Assembly (NCBI GenBank): GCA_022113835.1 | Contig: JAILWY010000007.1 | Span: 12,625,001-12,689,000, forward strand | DNA from: Atopsyche davidsoni | Lineage: Eukaryota > Arthropoda > Insecta > Trichoptera > Hydrobiosidae | Direction: 5' to 3' | Length of the DNA: 64,000 nt | Part shown: in pieces, positions 34,051-45,400 of the stretch | Layout: every line of letters begins with the position of its first letter | Numbering within the stretch: the first letter of the stretch is position 1 | The notes under the pieces: model-generated | Database searches by the model: none | What the model saw: the letters and a program-made list of their open reading frames with translations, nothing else | What the model was told of the DNA's origin: nothing | Position numbers and translations under genes: made by a program

Positions 34051-35770
34051 GAATCGCAGGGTAAATAAATCTGGACTTGCGAAAGCCTGCAACTCATCGT
34101 GAAACGACGAGAAAATTTTGAGACAGATGTTGGATTCAAACCACCCCCCAGCACGGTTTTTACGACTTATGGAAAATTGCTAAAAATTTCTAACGGATTC
34201 ATGTAAATGACATAAAAATACCAGCATATTATATAAAGAAATTAAAATAATTTGTAAATATTAATTTATTTACGTTTTATGAAATAATTTACTGCGGAAA
34301 ATTAAATGAGCTGTGTGTACTTATTTATAAATGATATTCTTTTCCCTTGAGGTAGTAGGCATACTGATAAAACTTTAATCACTCAATCTGTATTTAAACC
34401 ATGAATTTTATAAATATAACAATCGATAAAACTATAATACAATACATTTTTTTTTGATTACATGTGTATACATTTTAAATTAAAGGGTGAGGCTTATTGG
34501 CAGTGAAAAGTGCGATTTGTGACATCTCCTCTTGGCATGCATGAAATGATGTATGAATGTTACTGAGGACGAGGGTGCACCCCTTAAGGCTTTATATCCA
34601 CAAAACCCACGGACACACGTCGAGTAATTTATATAAGCTGTATACTTTAATATTAAAGAGCAGCTAATTTCTCTCGATTCAAAAAGGAAACCTAAGAGCT
34701 TCTAAAAAGCTAAAAAATACATTTATTTCGTTAAGAGTCCAACTTGTCTATTCAAATATTTATATTATCTAAACTAAGTAGTTTATTTTTTCGCAAGATT
34801 TTAGAAGAATACAAAGGTGTGTTAAATAAAAAAAAACTTGAATATATTAAATAAATTATAGATTAAACAATGTTTGTTCGATAATAAGTTTAGTTCTGCA
34901 TCGAAGGTGTTTTTTTTTAAGCTGGATAGCGCACAGTAAGGTGCTATTAATTACTTCATGCAGCCTGAATTATGAGGCTCCATTCTATCGGGCAGGCTGC
35001 AGAATGCACCGTCGGCTATTCGCAAAAGGTTTGCACAAAACCAGTTGCAATCTTCAGGAAATTTATAGCCAGTTTTCAATGCTGAAGTGATCATAATTCA
35101 ATCAGTTATCATATTATCTTGTTTACATATTAAGTAAGTAGGAACTTGAATATCATTAATTGTAAGAGATATTTATTTTTCAGCACTCTATTAAATCAAT
35201 TATATGCTAACAATATGCTTTCAGTATAGGGCATATACAAAGCAACGAGAAAAATAATAACAATTGCCATGAGTCATGCAAGAAAATTTATTGCTAGTTT
35301 TAAATTAATTAATCGTTGATAATTGATCTTGATTGAAACATGAATACTATTTATTTTTAAATTAAATCAATATATTTTAGATACACGATAAGTAAGGATA
35401 AATGTTACTTGCTGTATATTTTTATTGATGTGGCGAAAAAAATTGCTATGTGGTGATTACAGATATAAAATCCAAATAAAATATAATACACAACAAAAGT
35501 GAGTTCTCACCTTTACGTAAGATAGTATCGGTTCCGTGTTAAGTTGACACGTTTACAGTGTTAATTTAATAGTAATTATTTAAGGCAGTTATAAATTGTA
35601 CGCCGACTATGCGCTCAGGCGCCAACTTTCATTAGCTACTTTATAATATCGCTACAACAATCGCATCTTGATAAAGTTAAACTTATAACAATATTAACAT
35701 AATATATTTTTATATTATAAATTAAATCTATATTATGAATTTATACCAAGTATTATTCAACAACGCGGAT
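34051..35770. other. AT-rich non-coding stretch with minor GC-richer pieces
   Basis: Small GC-richer pieces lie at about 34570-34620 and 34930-35050. GGTGGTTTGAATCC on the minus strand at about 34130-34155 is B-box-like. No gene is supported. Confidence 0.4.
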
Positions 35771-36010
35771 CAATAGGAAGTGACTTTTAAAAATACCCCA
35801 GCGAGCGTTTAGTCAAACAAATGTGCGATTGCGCCTCGAATGACCTCTTCACGAGCAGGGCCTTTGTTAGCGTGGAGGCTTTTCAGAACCTCGTAATAAT
35901 GCGTGACAGGCGAGCCCGTCACGGGCGTGACGTCACGTGACGTGTCACCCGTTACGTCGTGTCACGGGTAACGACACCTCTTGTTAGCGCTGAATGAACT
36001 CTTTCCACTT
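35771..36010. promoter_or_regulatory. GC-rich island with a CRE/E-box cluster
   Basis: Within 35915-35975, TGACGTCA (35928-35935) overlaps the E-box CACGTG (35934-35939). Further TGACGTG, TTACGTCG and GTCACGGGT words give repeated ACGT cores within 60 bp, and ACCCGT/ACGGGT pairs add dyad symmetry. bZIP (CREB/ATF) and bHLH proteins bind such sites. No coding frame is present. Confidence 0.4.
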
Positions 36011-36530
36011 AAGGAGCATCGCATAATTAGCGTTTGTGTACTGTGTTGTTCGTTTTTTTTTTTGATGATAAATGAAAGTGTGTATGTTTAAATGTATATT
36101 TCAATGCATCGCTGATGGTCACCTAAAAAGAGTATTGATATAGATAAATATAAAATAGAACACTAATTTATTAATTAACTACTTGCTTACTGGGCTCATA
36201 AGACATTTTTAAAGTTTAAAAAAACTGAATGATATGCGTTGAGTCCAAATACAAGACATGTCCTCTCAAGAGGCTCACTGATTATAAAAATGAGATTAAT
36301 AACTTTATAAGAGTAAGAAATATTATTTCCAGAAATGATTCCAAAATCGCTTTGGAATTAAAAAAAAAAAATTAAGTGTATACTATGCATTATTTTTTTG
36401 TATAGACTGTAAAGCACTCGTATAGCACGCCACTGATATAAATAAAATATGAAAAATATTTAGAAGAAAATAATATACATCTTAAAGCAAGCGATCATTA
36501 ATGACACGTAAAAACCGAAAATTATCAGAT
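36011..36530. other. AT-rich non-coding stretch
   Basis: Nothing identifiable. Confidence 0.4.
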
Positions 36531-36840
36531 TTCTAAACGAACTGCGAACGGGAGGCGTGTCTCCAGAAGTTGATAATGATGATCACGGCTGCTTAATCCA
36601 TTAGAGGCGCGGTTCTAACGCCCCTAATAGGCTCCGCGAGTTGCGGTACACTCAATGGCTCATCAATTCCCCATAGCCCGCTGCTGGCTGATGGCTCGGA
36701 GACCATTAGAGCTGATGAGGTCGTGCCTTTCTGCAGCCGCCCTCCTCACCTGTCCTGGCCTCGGGGGCGGGGGCCAAGGTCAGACCATCATCACGCCAAG
36801 CGCAGGACCTCCTGGAATCCGGAATCTCACTATACAGTGA
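36531..36840. other. GC-rich island
   Basis: A long GC-rich block (GAGGCGCGGTTCTAACGCCC, CCTCGGGGGCGGGGGCCAAG) including TTAATCCATTAG, an Otx/homeodomain-type pair. Open frames on the plus strand lack recognisable domains. It is a regulatory candidate. Confidence 0.3.
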
Positions 36841-37150
36841 GAATCCAAGCTTCATACAACTTTTTTAAATTTATTAACCAAACCATGTATGACCTTGAGT
36901 TGCAAAACTGGAGTGGGTATTTTGTAAATTAAATTTTTAAGATATTCATATGACTCATGTTTTCAAAATATTTCTCACGAATTTAAATTCAATACTTTAA
37001 TGTTCCATTCCACGGTGGAAATTACATGGTAACCCATAAGGTCCAATATCATATATTAAATGTTCCAAAAAAATACTACAAATGACCTTTTTATTTTTCA
37101 TATTGGGATGTTTTGTGAAACTAATATAGATTTCGAAGTTTTTAAAACTA

Positions 37151-37203
37151 AAATATTTTACAAAAATTACTCTATATTATAGAGTAAGTTTTGTAAAATA
37201 TTT
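37151..37203. repeat. Palindrome 1: 24-bp inverted repeat, 5-base loop
   Basis: The left arm at 37151-37174 and right arm at 37180-37203 match at 23 of 24 positions, with loop TATTA. It ends exactly where the next palindrome begins. Confidence 0.9.
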
Positions 37204-37283
37204 AAAATCTATTTAAAAAAAATGTGCTTCAATATGTTATAGAGTCTATAACATATTGAAGCACATTTTTTTAAATAGATTTT
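37204..37283. repeat. Palindrome 2: about 39-bp inverted repeat with a 1-base centre
   Basis: The left arm 37204-37243 and right arm 37245-37283 are complementary along their whole length except for one extra A in the left arm's A-run. Key words are AATGTGCTTCAATATGTTAT and its inverse. Near-perfect arms imply recent origin or active correction. Confidence 0.9.
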
Positions 37284-38945
37284 ATTTCATAATAATCAAT
37301 AGGTCAAGCCGACAGTGTTTTCTAACAACACTCACTGTGGGCTAATTATTTTGTATTTTAACGCCATTTTATTTTTTTCTGAAAAGCCTAATGTTAAATA
37401 TTGTCTACCGGGATGACAGCTGGAATTCAAGGCAAAGAAATCACCGGAAGTTGTATTTGTATTGAGCGCATTGCAATAGGGTTATCATTCCCTAGTCGTT
37501 ACAAAAGAAGATATTATTTTTATTAGAATTTAGGTACTTATAAATATCTCTATCTAGAATTTAAGCCGATGGAAGTTAATTTAAAAACTACAAAATTAAC
37601 CAAAGAGATTCTTAAAAAATAATAAAACTAGTCTCGATTGTGCAAGGGTATATTTTATCTGAAGGATTAAAACACCAGGAAAAATTACTAGGTGCAGAAT
37701 GGGTAGTTGAAAAAATTATTTACATTACACTGTTATTAAAAATTAAGCTTACTTTATCAGAAATATATAATATGGACATGATTTATATTCAAATTCAGTT
37801 TTAAATATAAAATTTTAGACTGTTGAGCCATTGATTTTGTTATATTTATTCCCTGAAGATGGTCCCAGCACGAGGACCAACACGTACCAAAATTCTATTG
37901 ATATTATATTATTTTTGGCATGCTTGATACTTTAACCCTAAATTGTTTCAGATATTTACGTATTAAAAACACAGTAACTTAAAAGCTTAGAATGCGGACT
38001 TTTGTCCCATACTAAAACAACGGATGGTGATTCTAGTTTAGGGATAAATTTTTGTCCTCTACTTGACTGGCAACATGGTACAATGTTCACTAATAGTTAG
38101 AACACTTTTTATAAACTCTTTTTAACATGACAGTCGACAGAAGGTCAGTCTTTGATTTACTATTGATGTACGAATAGACATACCTAACGAGAATATTATA
38201 CCTATCTGATATGATAAATTCTTTTTTTTTAATAGTGAAAAAATATATCTACAGCTTAAATACTCCCAAAAATACTTCTATTACTAATTTTGAAGCCTTT
38301 TCATTACAATATATAAAAATAAAATAATCCAAACAATAATATAATAAGTGTTATTTTTTACTTGAATTACAATTTATTTAAAAAAAAAAATAATTTTTAT
38401 AATTTTCATGACGTTTCGTTTAGTTTTAAGTGTATTTTGATAAAGGTTTTAATATTGAAATTATCTGAGATGTCAATTTTAAAAACATGTTAAATTGTGT
38501 ATTTTTATGGGAGATCATAAATTTTATGATAAAAATATTATTTACTTATTTTTTAATTGTATAATTTTAGTTGTTATTACATGGTACCTAATTATTTGTC
38601 GGTTTTGAGTTCCTGTTAAGTAAATAAATTATTTTTTAAAATTCTGAAATTAAAAAAACAATGTGTTTGTAGCTAAATTATTAAAATTCACAATATCCAC
38701 AAGGTGTGGCACTTACTCAACCTGCGGCGAAATATTTTTTTCGAGCATATTTCCTAACAATAGGTTGATTCTGTCTTCTGCGCTTTAAACTATTGTTACA
38801 AATTAACAATATAATAAATCACACAATATAAAAAAAATACCACACACGAATCAAAATTATAATACACACTCATGATAAAAACCCTTGAACATTTACAAAT
38901 GCGAGAAAGTACCGAAACGAATATTATACTTTTTCTCACAACTTC
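37284..38945. other. AT-rich stretch with one CTGAAGAT..GGACC hairpin
   Basis: At 37853-37887 the plus strand reads CTGAAGAT, GGTCC, an 8-base loop, GGACC, AACACGT. This is the clearest stem of the dispersed motif family, although GAAAC is altered to AACAC. No gene is supported elsewhere. Confidence 0.45.
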
Positions 38946-39235
38946 AAGGCGTCAATTATCGATTAAAAAAACACTAATTTATGGTTTTATTGTTGATGGA
39001 TGAGTCGTAATCTCTATGACCGAATCCACTAATGTCTAAGGCCGGAGACTTGTGCATCGGTAACAAGGATAATGTATCGATAATTTGACAGACCCAAATG
39101 CGAACTGATTTATGCCCGTGCGAATATCGGCGCGGATCGAGCCTCGATATTTCCAAGACGAATCACGGCCCGATTACAAGCAATCACTCTGGAATTTCGA
39201 AGCGATGATGAAGTCATCTGCAGCTTTGAATCTAG
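38946..39235. other. GC-richer island
   Basis: CGAATATCGGCGCGGATCGA and nearby CG-containing words, with no recognised coding content. Minus-strand frames across it have no domain character. Confidence 0.25.
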
Positions 39236-40135
39236 AAAAACTTTAAGAGTTTTTATTACTTGCTGGTATTGTGATCTCTTCATTATAAATAGAAGGTAAT
39301 GTTGTGCCTCTAGGCTCGGTGTGCCGTTATTGCACTCTATATTTTTTAACAATTACCGCACAAGACAAAAGTTATACCATGTTTTTTGTTGATTATAATA
39401 TACATGGATGTTTCTAATTCTTAGTTATTATTTTAATGTATTTATAAACTCATGCAGAAAAAAGGTTTTTTCACATATTTTCCCTACATAACACAATAAT
39501 GTAATGCAAGCCCCGGACCTGCACGCAGGATTATCACCTAAGACATAAGAAATACTGTAAATTTTACCTAATGAAAGATAAATAATCTTAAGATTAAGTT
39601 TTTTTTTGTTTTGAAAAGATTGTGCATATTTCATTTACGCATGATACATACACATCACTGAAATATGAGGGAATTTATTTCATCGATAATTCCAGAATTA
39701 TAAAAGTACTGATACGGATAAACGGATGTTTATTTTTAAAGTAATGTAAATATTTTTTTTACCGCATAGCATATATAAAAATTAAAGTACTGATAAGTTT
39801 TTTGTACGAAAATAATTAAATATTATCATCCCCTAGATGCCACAGAAGTACTACGATATTTTCCTTACGCTAAGTGAGATCGATAGATTAATTAAATTTT
39901 TTGGAGCACAGTGGAAATTAAAAATATCAATTTTTTATTGTTTATTTGTATGTGATTTGTGCAGAAGGACTCAATGAACACGAATTCGGGAGAGGCACCC
40001 GATGAAGAAAATTTGCTATTGATTCAGATCTCTCAAAGGAGCTTTTAAGGCGAGACAAAAATTTCAATAAAAGTATTTACTCATTTGATAGTTACGGTGT
40101 GGATTTAAAGGTAGAGTATTCATCGAAATTGTATA
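39236..40135. other. AT-rich non-coding stretch
   Basis: Nothing identifiable. Confidence 0.4.
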
Positions 40136-40450
40136 ATGACATGACAGTGTTCGTGGAATTCCTGTGGAAGCCCTCCATCATCAGGAGCGGCCGGGGGTCT
40201 TCAGGGTCCTAACAATGGGGCGGGACACAACGTCGTAAGTGCGTCATAAGTCCCGGCACAATGAGGCCACCTACGCGCGTACAAAGTTGCGCCGCCCGTG
40301 AGGAAGATTTAGTGGCGATCAGCGGATGATCTTGTTAGCGGGGCTTGTTCCGATTGTTGCCCTCGGCCTGTGCGGCGGCGGCTCCTCACTTGCCTTTGGA
40401 TTGAATTCGTGAAATATTGCCTTCATTGCCGCATTGGACCTGGCTGTCGG
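40136..40450. other. GC-rich island
   Basis: GAGCGGCCGGGGGTCTTCAG, CAATGGGGCGGGACACAACG and GTGCGGCGGCGGCTCC lie in about 300 bp. No supported exon. It is a regulatory candidate. Confidence 0.3.
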
Positions 40451-41390
40451 TTAAGTATAACCACAAAAAAGGACAACACTTTATATGGTAGATGTATACC
40501 ACTTTTACCAAATCATTTCAACTGTGGGATGTTAATCAAACGTAATTTTTATTTTTTGAGACAATGTTGAATTTTACCTCAAAATATTTTTAATCCCAAA
40601 TAGTAGAGGATTCAAAAACAAAATATTAAATGCATTGTCGTGTAAGTTTTTGCCTTGCTGGGTTCATTTTGTTTTATTCTACGATTACTGAGCTGATTTT
40701 AATTGTGGTGATTTCAAAGGCAGCTAATTAAAACTGTGATAATGCGTATGAATAGTAAACACGTATATTAAGGACCTATATAGTACTATTAAGAGATTTC
40801 CATAAATAAAGCATTAAGGGAGTAACTCCTTTAAGCGATATTTAGTTCTATATTACTAGAGCTCTCCATATAACATCTTAATATAATACACGCGGTGCGG
40901 GACAACACGTGGCCTGCCGGGTCAGAACTAATGTATCTAGGTGTGGCACCCTCGTTACTATAATATAAAATATAACAAACGTTTATAAGATATTGTATTT
41001 TCACGTAGAAAAATAAGAGTTCATAGCAATATTACTCAAAAAAAAATTTTTTGATCAACAAAAAAGTTTTTTGAATTGGATGATACATCGTGAATTCTCA
41101 TCAGTCCAATCTCTAAGAAAAGCCTTTATTCTTTATCTATTAATTTCTTATTCACAAAAAAACTACTTCTGGCTGCAGCAACAAGTATCTTATTGTCAAA
41201 TATAATTGAATGCGTAAATATATTATTGATTTTTGTGAAGACTGTCTCACAGGAAGTACGATTTTGCCTATACAGGTTTTATTGATTGATGCATAAAGTT
41301 GAGATAGTCTGAACTATTGTAGAATGTGGAGTATCAATGCATGTTGAAAAGCAATATTTTATATTTTTATCTCGTAATAAAAATGTCCCT
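40451..41390. other. AT-rich non-coding stretch
   Basis: Nothing identifiable except a small GC-richer patch at 40890-40950 (GCGGTGCGGGACAACACGTG, with an E-box CACGTG). Confidence 0.4.
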
Positions 41391-41645
41391 CTTTAATTTC
41401 GCGTGATTTCTCTTTGCGTTAGTGTACATCGGTGCTTATCATTGGGAGATTTCTCCTGTGACCTGGACCACAGATAGGGCCGCGACACACTGCGCTTCTC
41501 CGAAGGTTTCGCAAAGGCTCTGGGTCGCCCCTGGCCGCCGGTTATTGTTGCAATACTCTTACACGATAATTCCCCTCCGCATAAGGACATACTCGAGACA
41601 TTTGTTCTGCCGCCCAGCCAAGTACTGAATCTTCTCAGTATTCTT
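41391..41645. other. GC-richer island
   Basis: Open on both strands (41671-41393 minus, 41422-41628 plus) without recognisable domains. It contains GATAGGGCCGCGACACACTG and GGTCGCCCCTGGCCGCCGG. Mutual openness argues against either frame being real. Confidence 0.25.
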
Positions 41646-41976
41646 CTGTGATGTATGAGTACGCATACCACCCTCTAAGATCATGCATGCTTCGTTCGAC
41701 ACGACAATAAGTACCGAATAAATATATTTATCGTGTCACATAAATAAATAATTGTTTATTAATAATTCAAAATTAATATTTGTTTATTAACAAATATTAA
41801 TTACGACTATTTTAAGTACAGCTTTTTCGTCATTCAAAAGAGATCATCAGACAAGTTACGAAAAAACTTTTGACGGTTTATCTATGCAGCCGATGTAAGA
41901 GTAAAAACAATAATGTCTATTTTTTCATTGAACGTCAATCAGATGCGTACTTATTACCCATTACGGGTTTATTATA
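41646..41976. other. AT-rich stretch with an AT hairpin
   Basis: AATTAATATTTGTT and AACAAATATTAATT (about 41770-41802) form a perfect 14-bp-arm hairpin with a TATT loop. Nothing else is identifiable. Confidence 0.6.
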
Positions 41977-42139
41977 TTATTACTAATATGATTAGGCACA
42001 TTAGTTCATATCTCAGAAAAATATCATCGTGATTTGTGTGGGATTTGAACACACATCCCCTGGCTATGATATTTTTCTGAGAGTTTCTTTAAATCATCTT
42101 CTATGTATGAACTAATGTGCCTAATCATATTAGTAATAA
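41977..42139. mobile_element. Foldback element with 34-bp perfect arms and tRNA-like T-arm, family D copy 2
   Basis: The outer arms at 41977-42010 and 42106-42139 are perfect inverse complements (TTATTACTAATATGATTAGG...). An inner 16-bp pair, CTCAGAAAAATATCAT and its inverse, follows. At the apex sits TGTGGGATTTGAACACACA, on the minus strand a T-loop/B-box (GTGTTCAAATCCCAC). The element is 163 bp and has no coding capacity. Copies at 3349-3508 and 57226-57420 share arm and apex words. Confidence 0.75.
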
Positions 42140-42705
42140 AAACAATAATACAGAATAACATTAAACCAAGTTTAATGTAATCGCTTTATTTATATACTGT
42201 GGTAAAACTAAAACAAATCCCTAATTTATGAAAAATAAACTTAAAAATAACCAGCGAGCAGTTTAAATAAAATAGCAGCGCTGATCAAGTGAATGCAATT
42301 ATTTTAATTTTATTTATAACTCTTTATTACATATTTAGTTTTGTATTGTAAAAAAGAAAGTAATTATGTAAATTGCATATTTGACAGTTTAGCAACTATT
42401 ATATAGGTTTGAGTCATACAAGAGAAATGCGCTGAACATATTTCACAATAGAAAATTTCCAAATCCGATTAAAAGAACATACGTTATATTGTACTTCGCA
42501 ATTTGGACACTGATTTGATTGCATTAAAGCGAATCACTGGTAATGGCGCTTTGATCATGGATCCAAAATGATTAATTATTTAATATAATACCCTCAGACA
42601 GGCCTGAAGTCGTGCATTATTTATGTGAGAAAAGGACACAAAAATGGTGTACTGATGAAAGAAATCTAAGCGCACAATTACGCTGACAATTCATTTTGAA
42701 ATCCA
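42140..42705. other. AT-rich non-coding stretch
   Basis: Nothing identifiable. Confidence 0.4.
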
Positions 42706-43335
42706 TCCATCACATTGATTTACCGCGCCTCTCGGGGTAGAGCCTTTTCGGGCAGAATTAACATTGTAAGCCAACGATTATGGCGATACGTTTGCAGCCT
42801 GTACAAACGGCAGAGTCGGTCGGTGTTTTAGGAAGCGCAGTTCTATCGACCGTCTATAATTTGCTGCACCTCGTTGGATGTTCCTATTTGCAGATTTCTC
42901 CTGCAAAATCAGACAAAGCTGTTGACTGCTTGAAGTATAACTGGATAATAAAAAATATTTTGTTGATATTAATAACGATAGTAAACAGTGTGAATTACAG
43001 TAAAATTTGAAAAAATAATTATTTTTATGGTTTTTTTATAGAGTGCTGGTATCTAATGTGTGTGTGGGGCGTGCACCGGTCCCAGTGCACCACTGTGCGG
43101 CGCACCATCGGCAACTCCATTTCGGGCTCATTTTTAACGATTTCGTGTTGGTAGAAATCAGAATTTCTCCAGAGATATTAATAACGGTTGACGAGATCGT
43201 GCGCCGGAGCCGCTCCTCCCGATAAGGACTTGACAACACTTTCGATTCGTTAGAAGTCCGCAGCGCCCGGCGCTCGGCGACGAGCCGGTGATTACCGCTC
43301 GTCAACTTAACAAGTGATTACTGCTTCGTGTCAAA
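42706..43335. other. Two GC-rich islands
   Basis: About 42706-42910 (CCGCGCCTCTCGGGGTAG) and 43050-43330 (GCGCACCATCGG, GCAGCGCCCGGCGCTCGGCG, GTGCGCCGGAGCCGC) are separated by an AT-rich gap. Frames on both strands of the second are open but unrecognised. They are candidate regulatory elements. Confidence 0.3.
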
Positions 43336-43479
43336 TATTTTTAATCGATAGGCGAGCCGATCCGTGTTACTCTATTTAAACGTAAAGCACGCCTCACAAA
43401 AAATATATTAATATCGGTGGCGTGCTGTCCATACAAGCAATAAACCATCCCTTGATTCAATTTGAACATACAAATTTAA

Positions 43480-43690
43480 GTCTGTCTTCTTCATCGGGTG
43501 CCGCTCCTCATTAGAGCTTGGCGACCATTTCACTAAGCATAAATTTATGCTGAATAAGTGTTCATGATTTTTTAAAGGGAAAATAGTGTAGTGGGTCTCA
43601 ATACCCAATGGCAATATTATATAATCCTTTCCTTACAAAGCTCTGACTCCTTCTGCAGCAGGCTACAGAAACAATAGGTGGAACCCCCTC
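43480..43690 (-). mobile_element. RTE-type LINE 3' end, family B, copy 2
   Basis: On the minus strand it shares with 2130-2352 and 57860-58100: TTTCTGTAGCCTGCTGCAG, AGAGCTTTGTAAGGAAAGG, AATATTGCCATTG, CACTACACTATTTTCCCTTT, ATGAACACTTATTCAGCAT and GAAATGGTCGCCAAGCTC. It is a degraded 3'-terminal fragment without an intact frame. Confidence 0.6.
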
Positions 43691-45180
43691 ACCTCGACAA
43701 GTTTTATTTAAGTCTGTAATCTAATCTAAGTCTGTAAACTAATAGTAAAGCACACCCTCAAAAATTATATTGAAGTCCGTGGTCAATGAAGTGGCATGCG
43801 GTCCACACAAACAATTTATTGTTTAAACGCTTTAGCGTTGGAAAGTGTAAAGTACACATTATAAGTAATATATAGAGCTTAAAGCCATATTTCAATTAAA
43901 TTATTATAAAAATCAAGTGGTACTTAGATAGTACTATTCTGGTACAATTAACTCGTTTGGCATATAAAGATTTTGTAAAAATAATAATAACACTTGAAAC
44001 AAGACGAGCAATCGACAATTTGATATTCAATTTAGACTTGGTATTAAATCATCGTTATGTTGATCCATTATATTAAATCATCTGACAAATATATAAATTC
44101 CCATAAATTTCATACCGCATGAATAATTTGATATTTAAGTATGGTAAGCTGTTCAGGTCTGCTTTGATTATTCCAGGAGTATTACAGCATTTATTGCAAT
44201 AATTCTTCAGCACATTCCCGGCAGTGATCTGCCAGGGATCCGTTCACGAGTCGGCGCTAGATTTATGAGGGCGGCCGTGAGCCATCCTAGGGGGTCCATC
44301 GCAGGCGAGCGAAACTGTACAACCCTGTAAACCCCATCGTCATCCACCCTAAGCCTTTTCTCAATACAAAAATATTGATATTATTTTATTAACAAGGATA
44401 ATAAAGTGAATTTTTGTGGAAGTCTTTTTTTTAACTAGAGACTATATACCATAGTTGGCTTTAAGGCATAAAAATATTTTACAAAGAATGTTGGTTTTAA
44501 TTATTAACCTAGCTGTATTTTTTTGGAAAATAGTGAAAAATAAAATAAAACAAAACAAATGTACTGAGACCATGTTCAGGGATTTCCCCAAACTCCCAAA
44601 CAAAGAATATTTTTATCTTTAAATCGCAATTTTTTAAAGTAAATATCGCTTCTGTGCTCTCTCTGTTCTGTTTTATCCGTATAAAGGCACGTTCAAATGT
44701 ATGTTAATCTATTCGCATTATTCAATTACCTGAATAAGTTTTCTCGGGCTCTGATCGTGGCATCGATAGTACTGAATGCGATATTGAATTGCGTCGAGAA
44801 ATTAATAAACAATGAGACTGAATAATAAAATTAAGATGATGTATGGAAGATTGGGAATAATCTCCATAGACGGAGACGCGGCTGACCGCTACGGGCAGAA
44901 CGCCGGTATGAACGAGTCTTATGTATGTCAGCATGCTGAAGAAAGAGTTCTCAGCAACAGTTTATTTTATTATTTATACTACGTTTATGCAATCGATTCA
45001 CTCATGAACGATAAGAAAAATATACTTTACAGTGGGTTGTACTCAACGAGTGCTATGAGAAAAAACAGAGTTTTTTTTTCTGTTATCCAATAATCTGAAA
45101 AGCCTGTAAGAGTGAAAAATGCGTATTTACTGAAAATGAATGGTATTTAGTTATTTTTTTATGTGAGAATTATATAAAAA
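43691..45180. other. Non-coding stretch with one GC-richer island
   Basis: A GC-richer island lies at about 44205-44350 (GAGTCGGCGCTAGATTTATG, GGGCGGCCGTGAGCC). The frame 44812-45093 has no recognisable domain. Nothing else is supported. Confidence 0.35.
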
Positions 45181-45189
45181 ATCTTTTCA

Positions 45190-45400
45190 AAGTGCCTCTC
45201 TTCAGATGAGGTTGGAGACCACCTCACTTAACATATCTTTATCCTGGGCGAGTTTTGTAATTCGGTTGTACCCCGAATTCTAGCCATTGTCACAAATTAC
45301 GCACTCATCTTAACTTTCTCCGCCCAGTGCCTTTTTTCCTTAGATTTTTTCCTGAACAATCTGCTGCAGTATTAACTTTTTACCAATGTCATTTATATTA
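45190..45400 (-). mobile_element. RTE-type LINE 3' end, family C, copy iii
   Basis: Minus-strand residues LLQQIVQEKI, GKKGTGRRK, LAQDKDMLSEVVSNLI and then a stop correspond to the end of an RTE-type ORF, with frameshifts and stops between them. The 3' flank GAGAGGCACTTTGAAAAGA corresponds to GAGAGGCATCACAAGAAG of the 10.4 kb copy. Confidence 0.65.
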
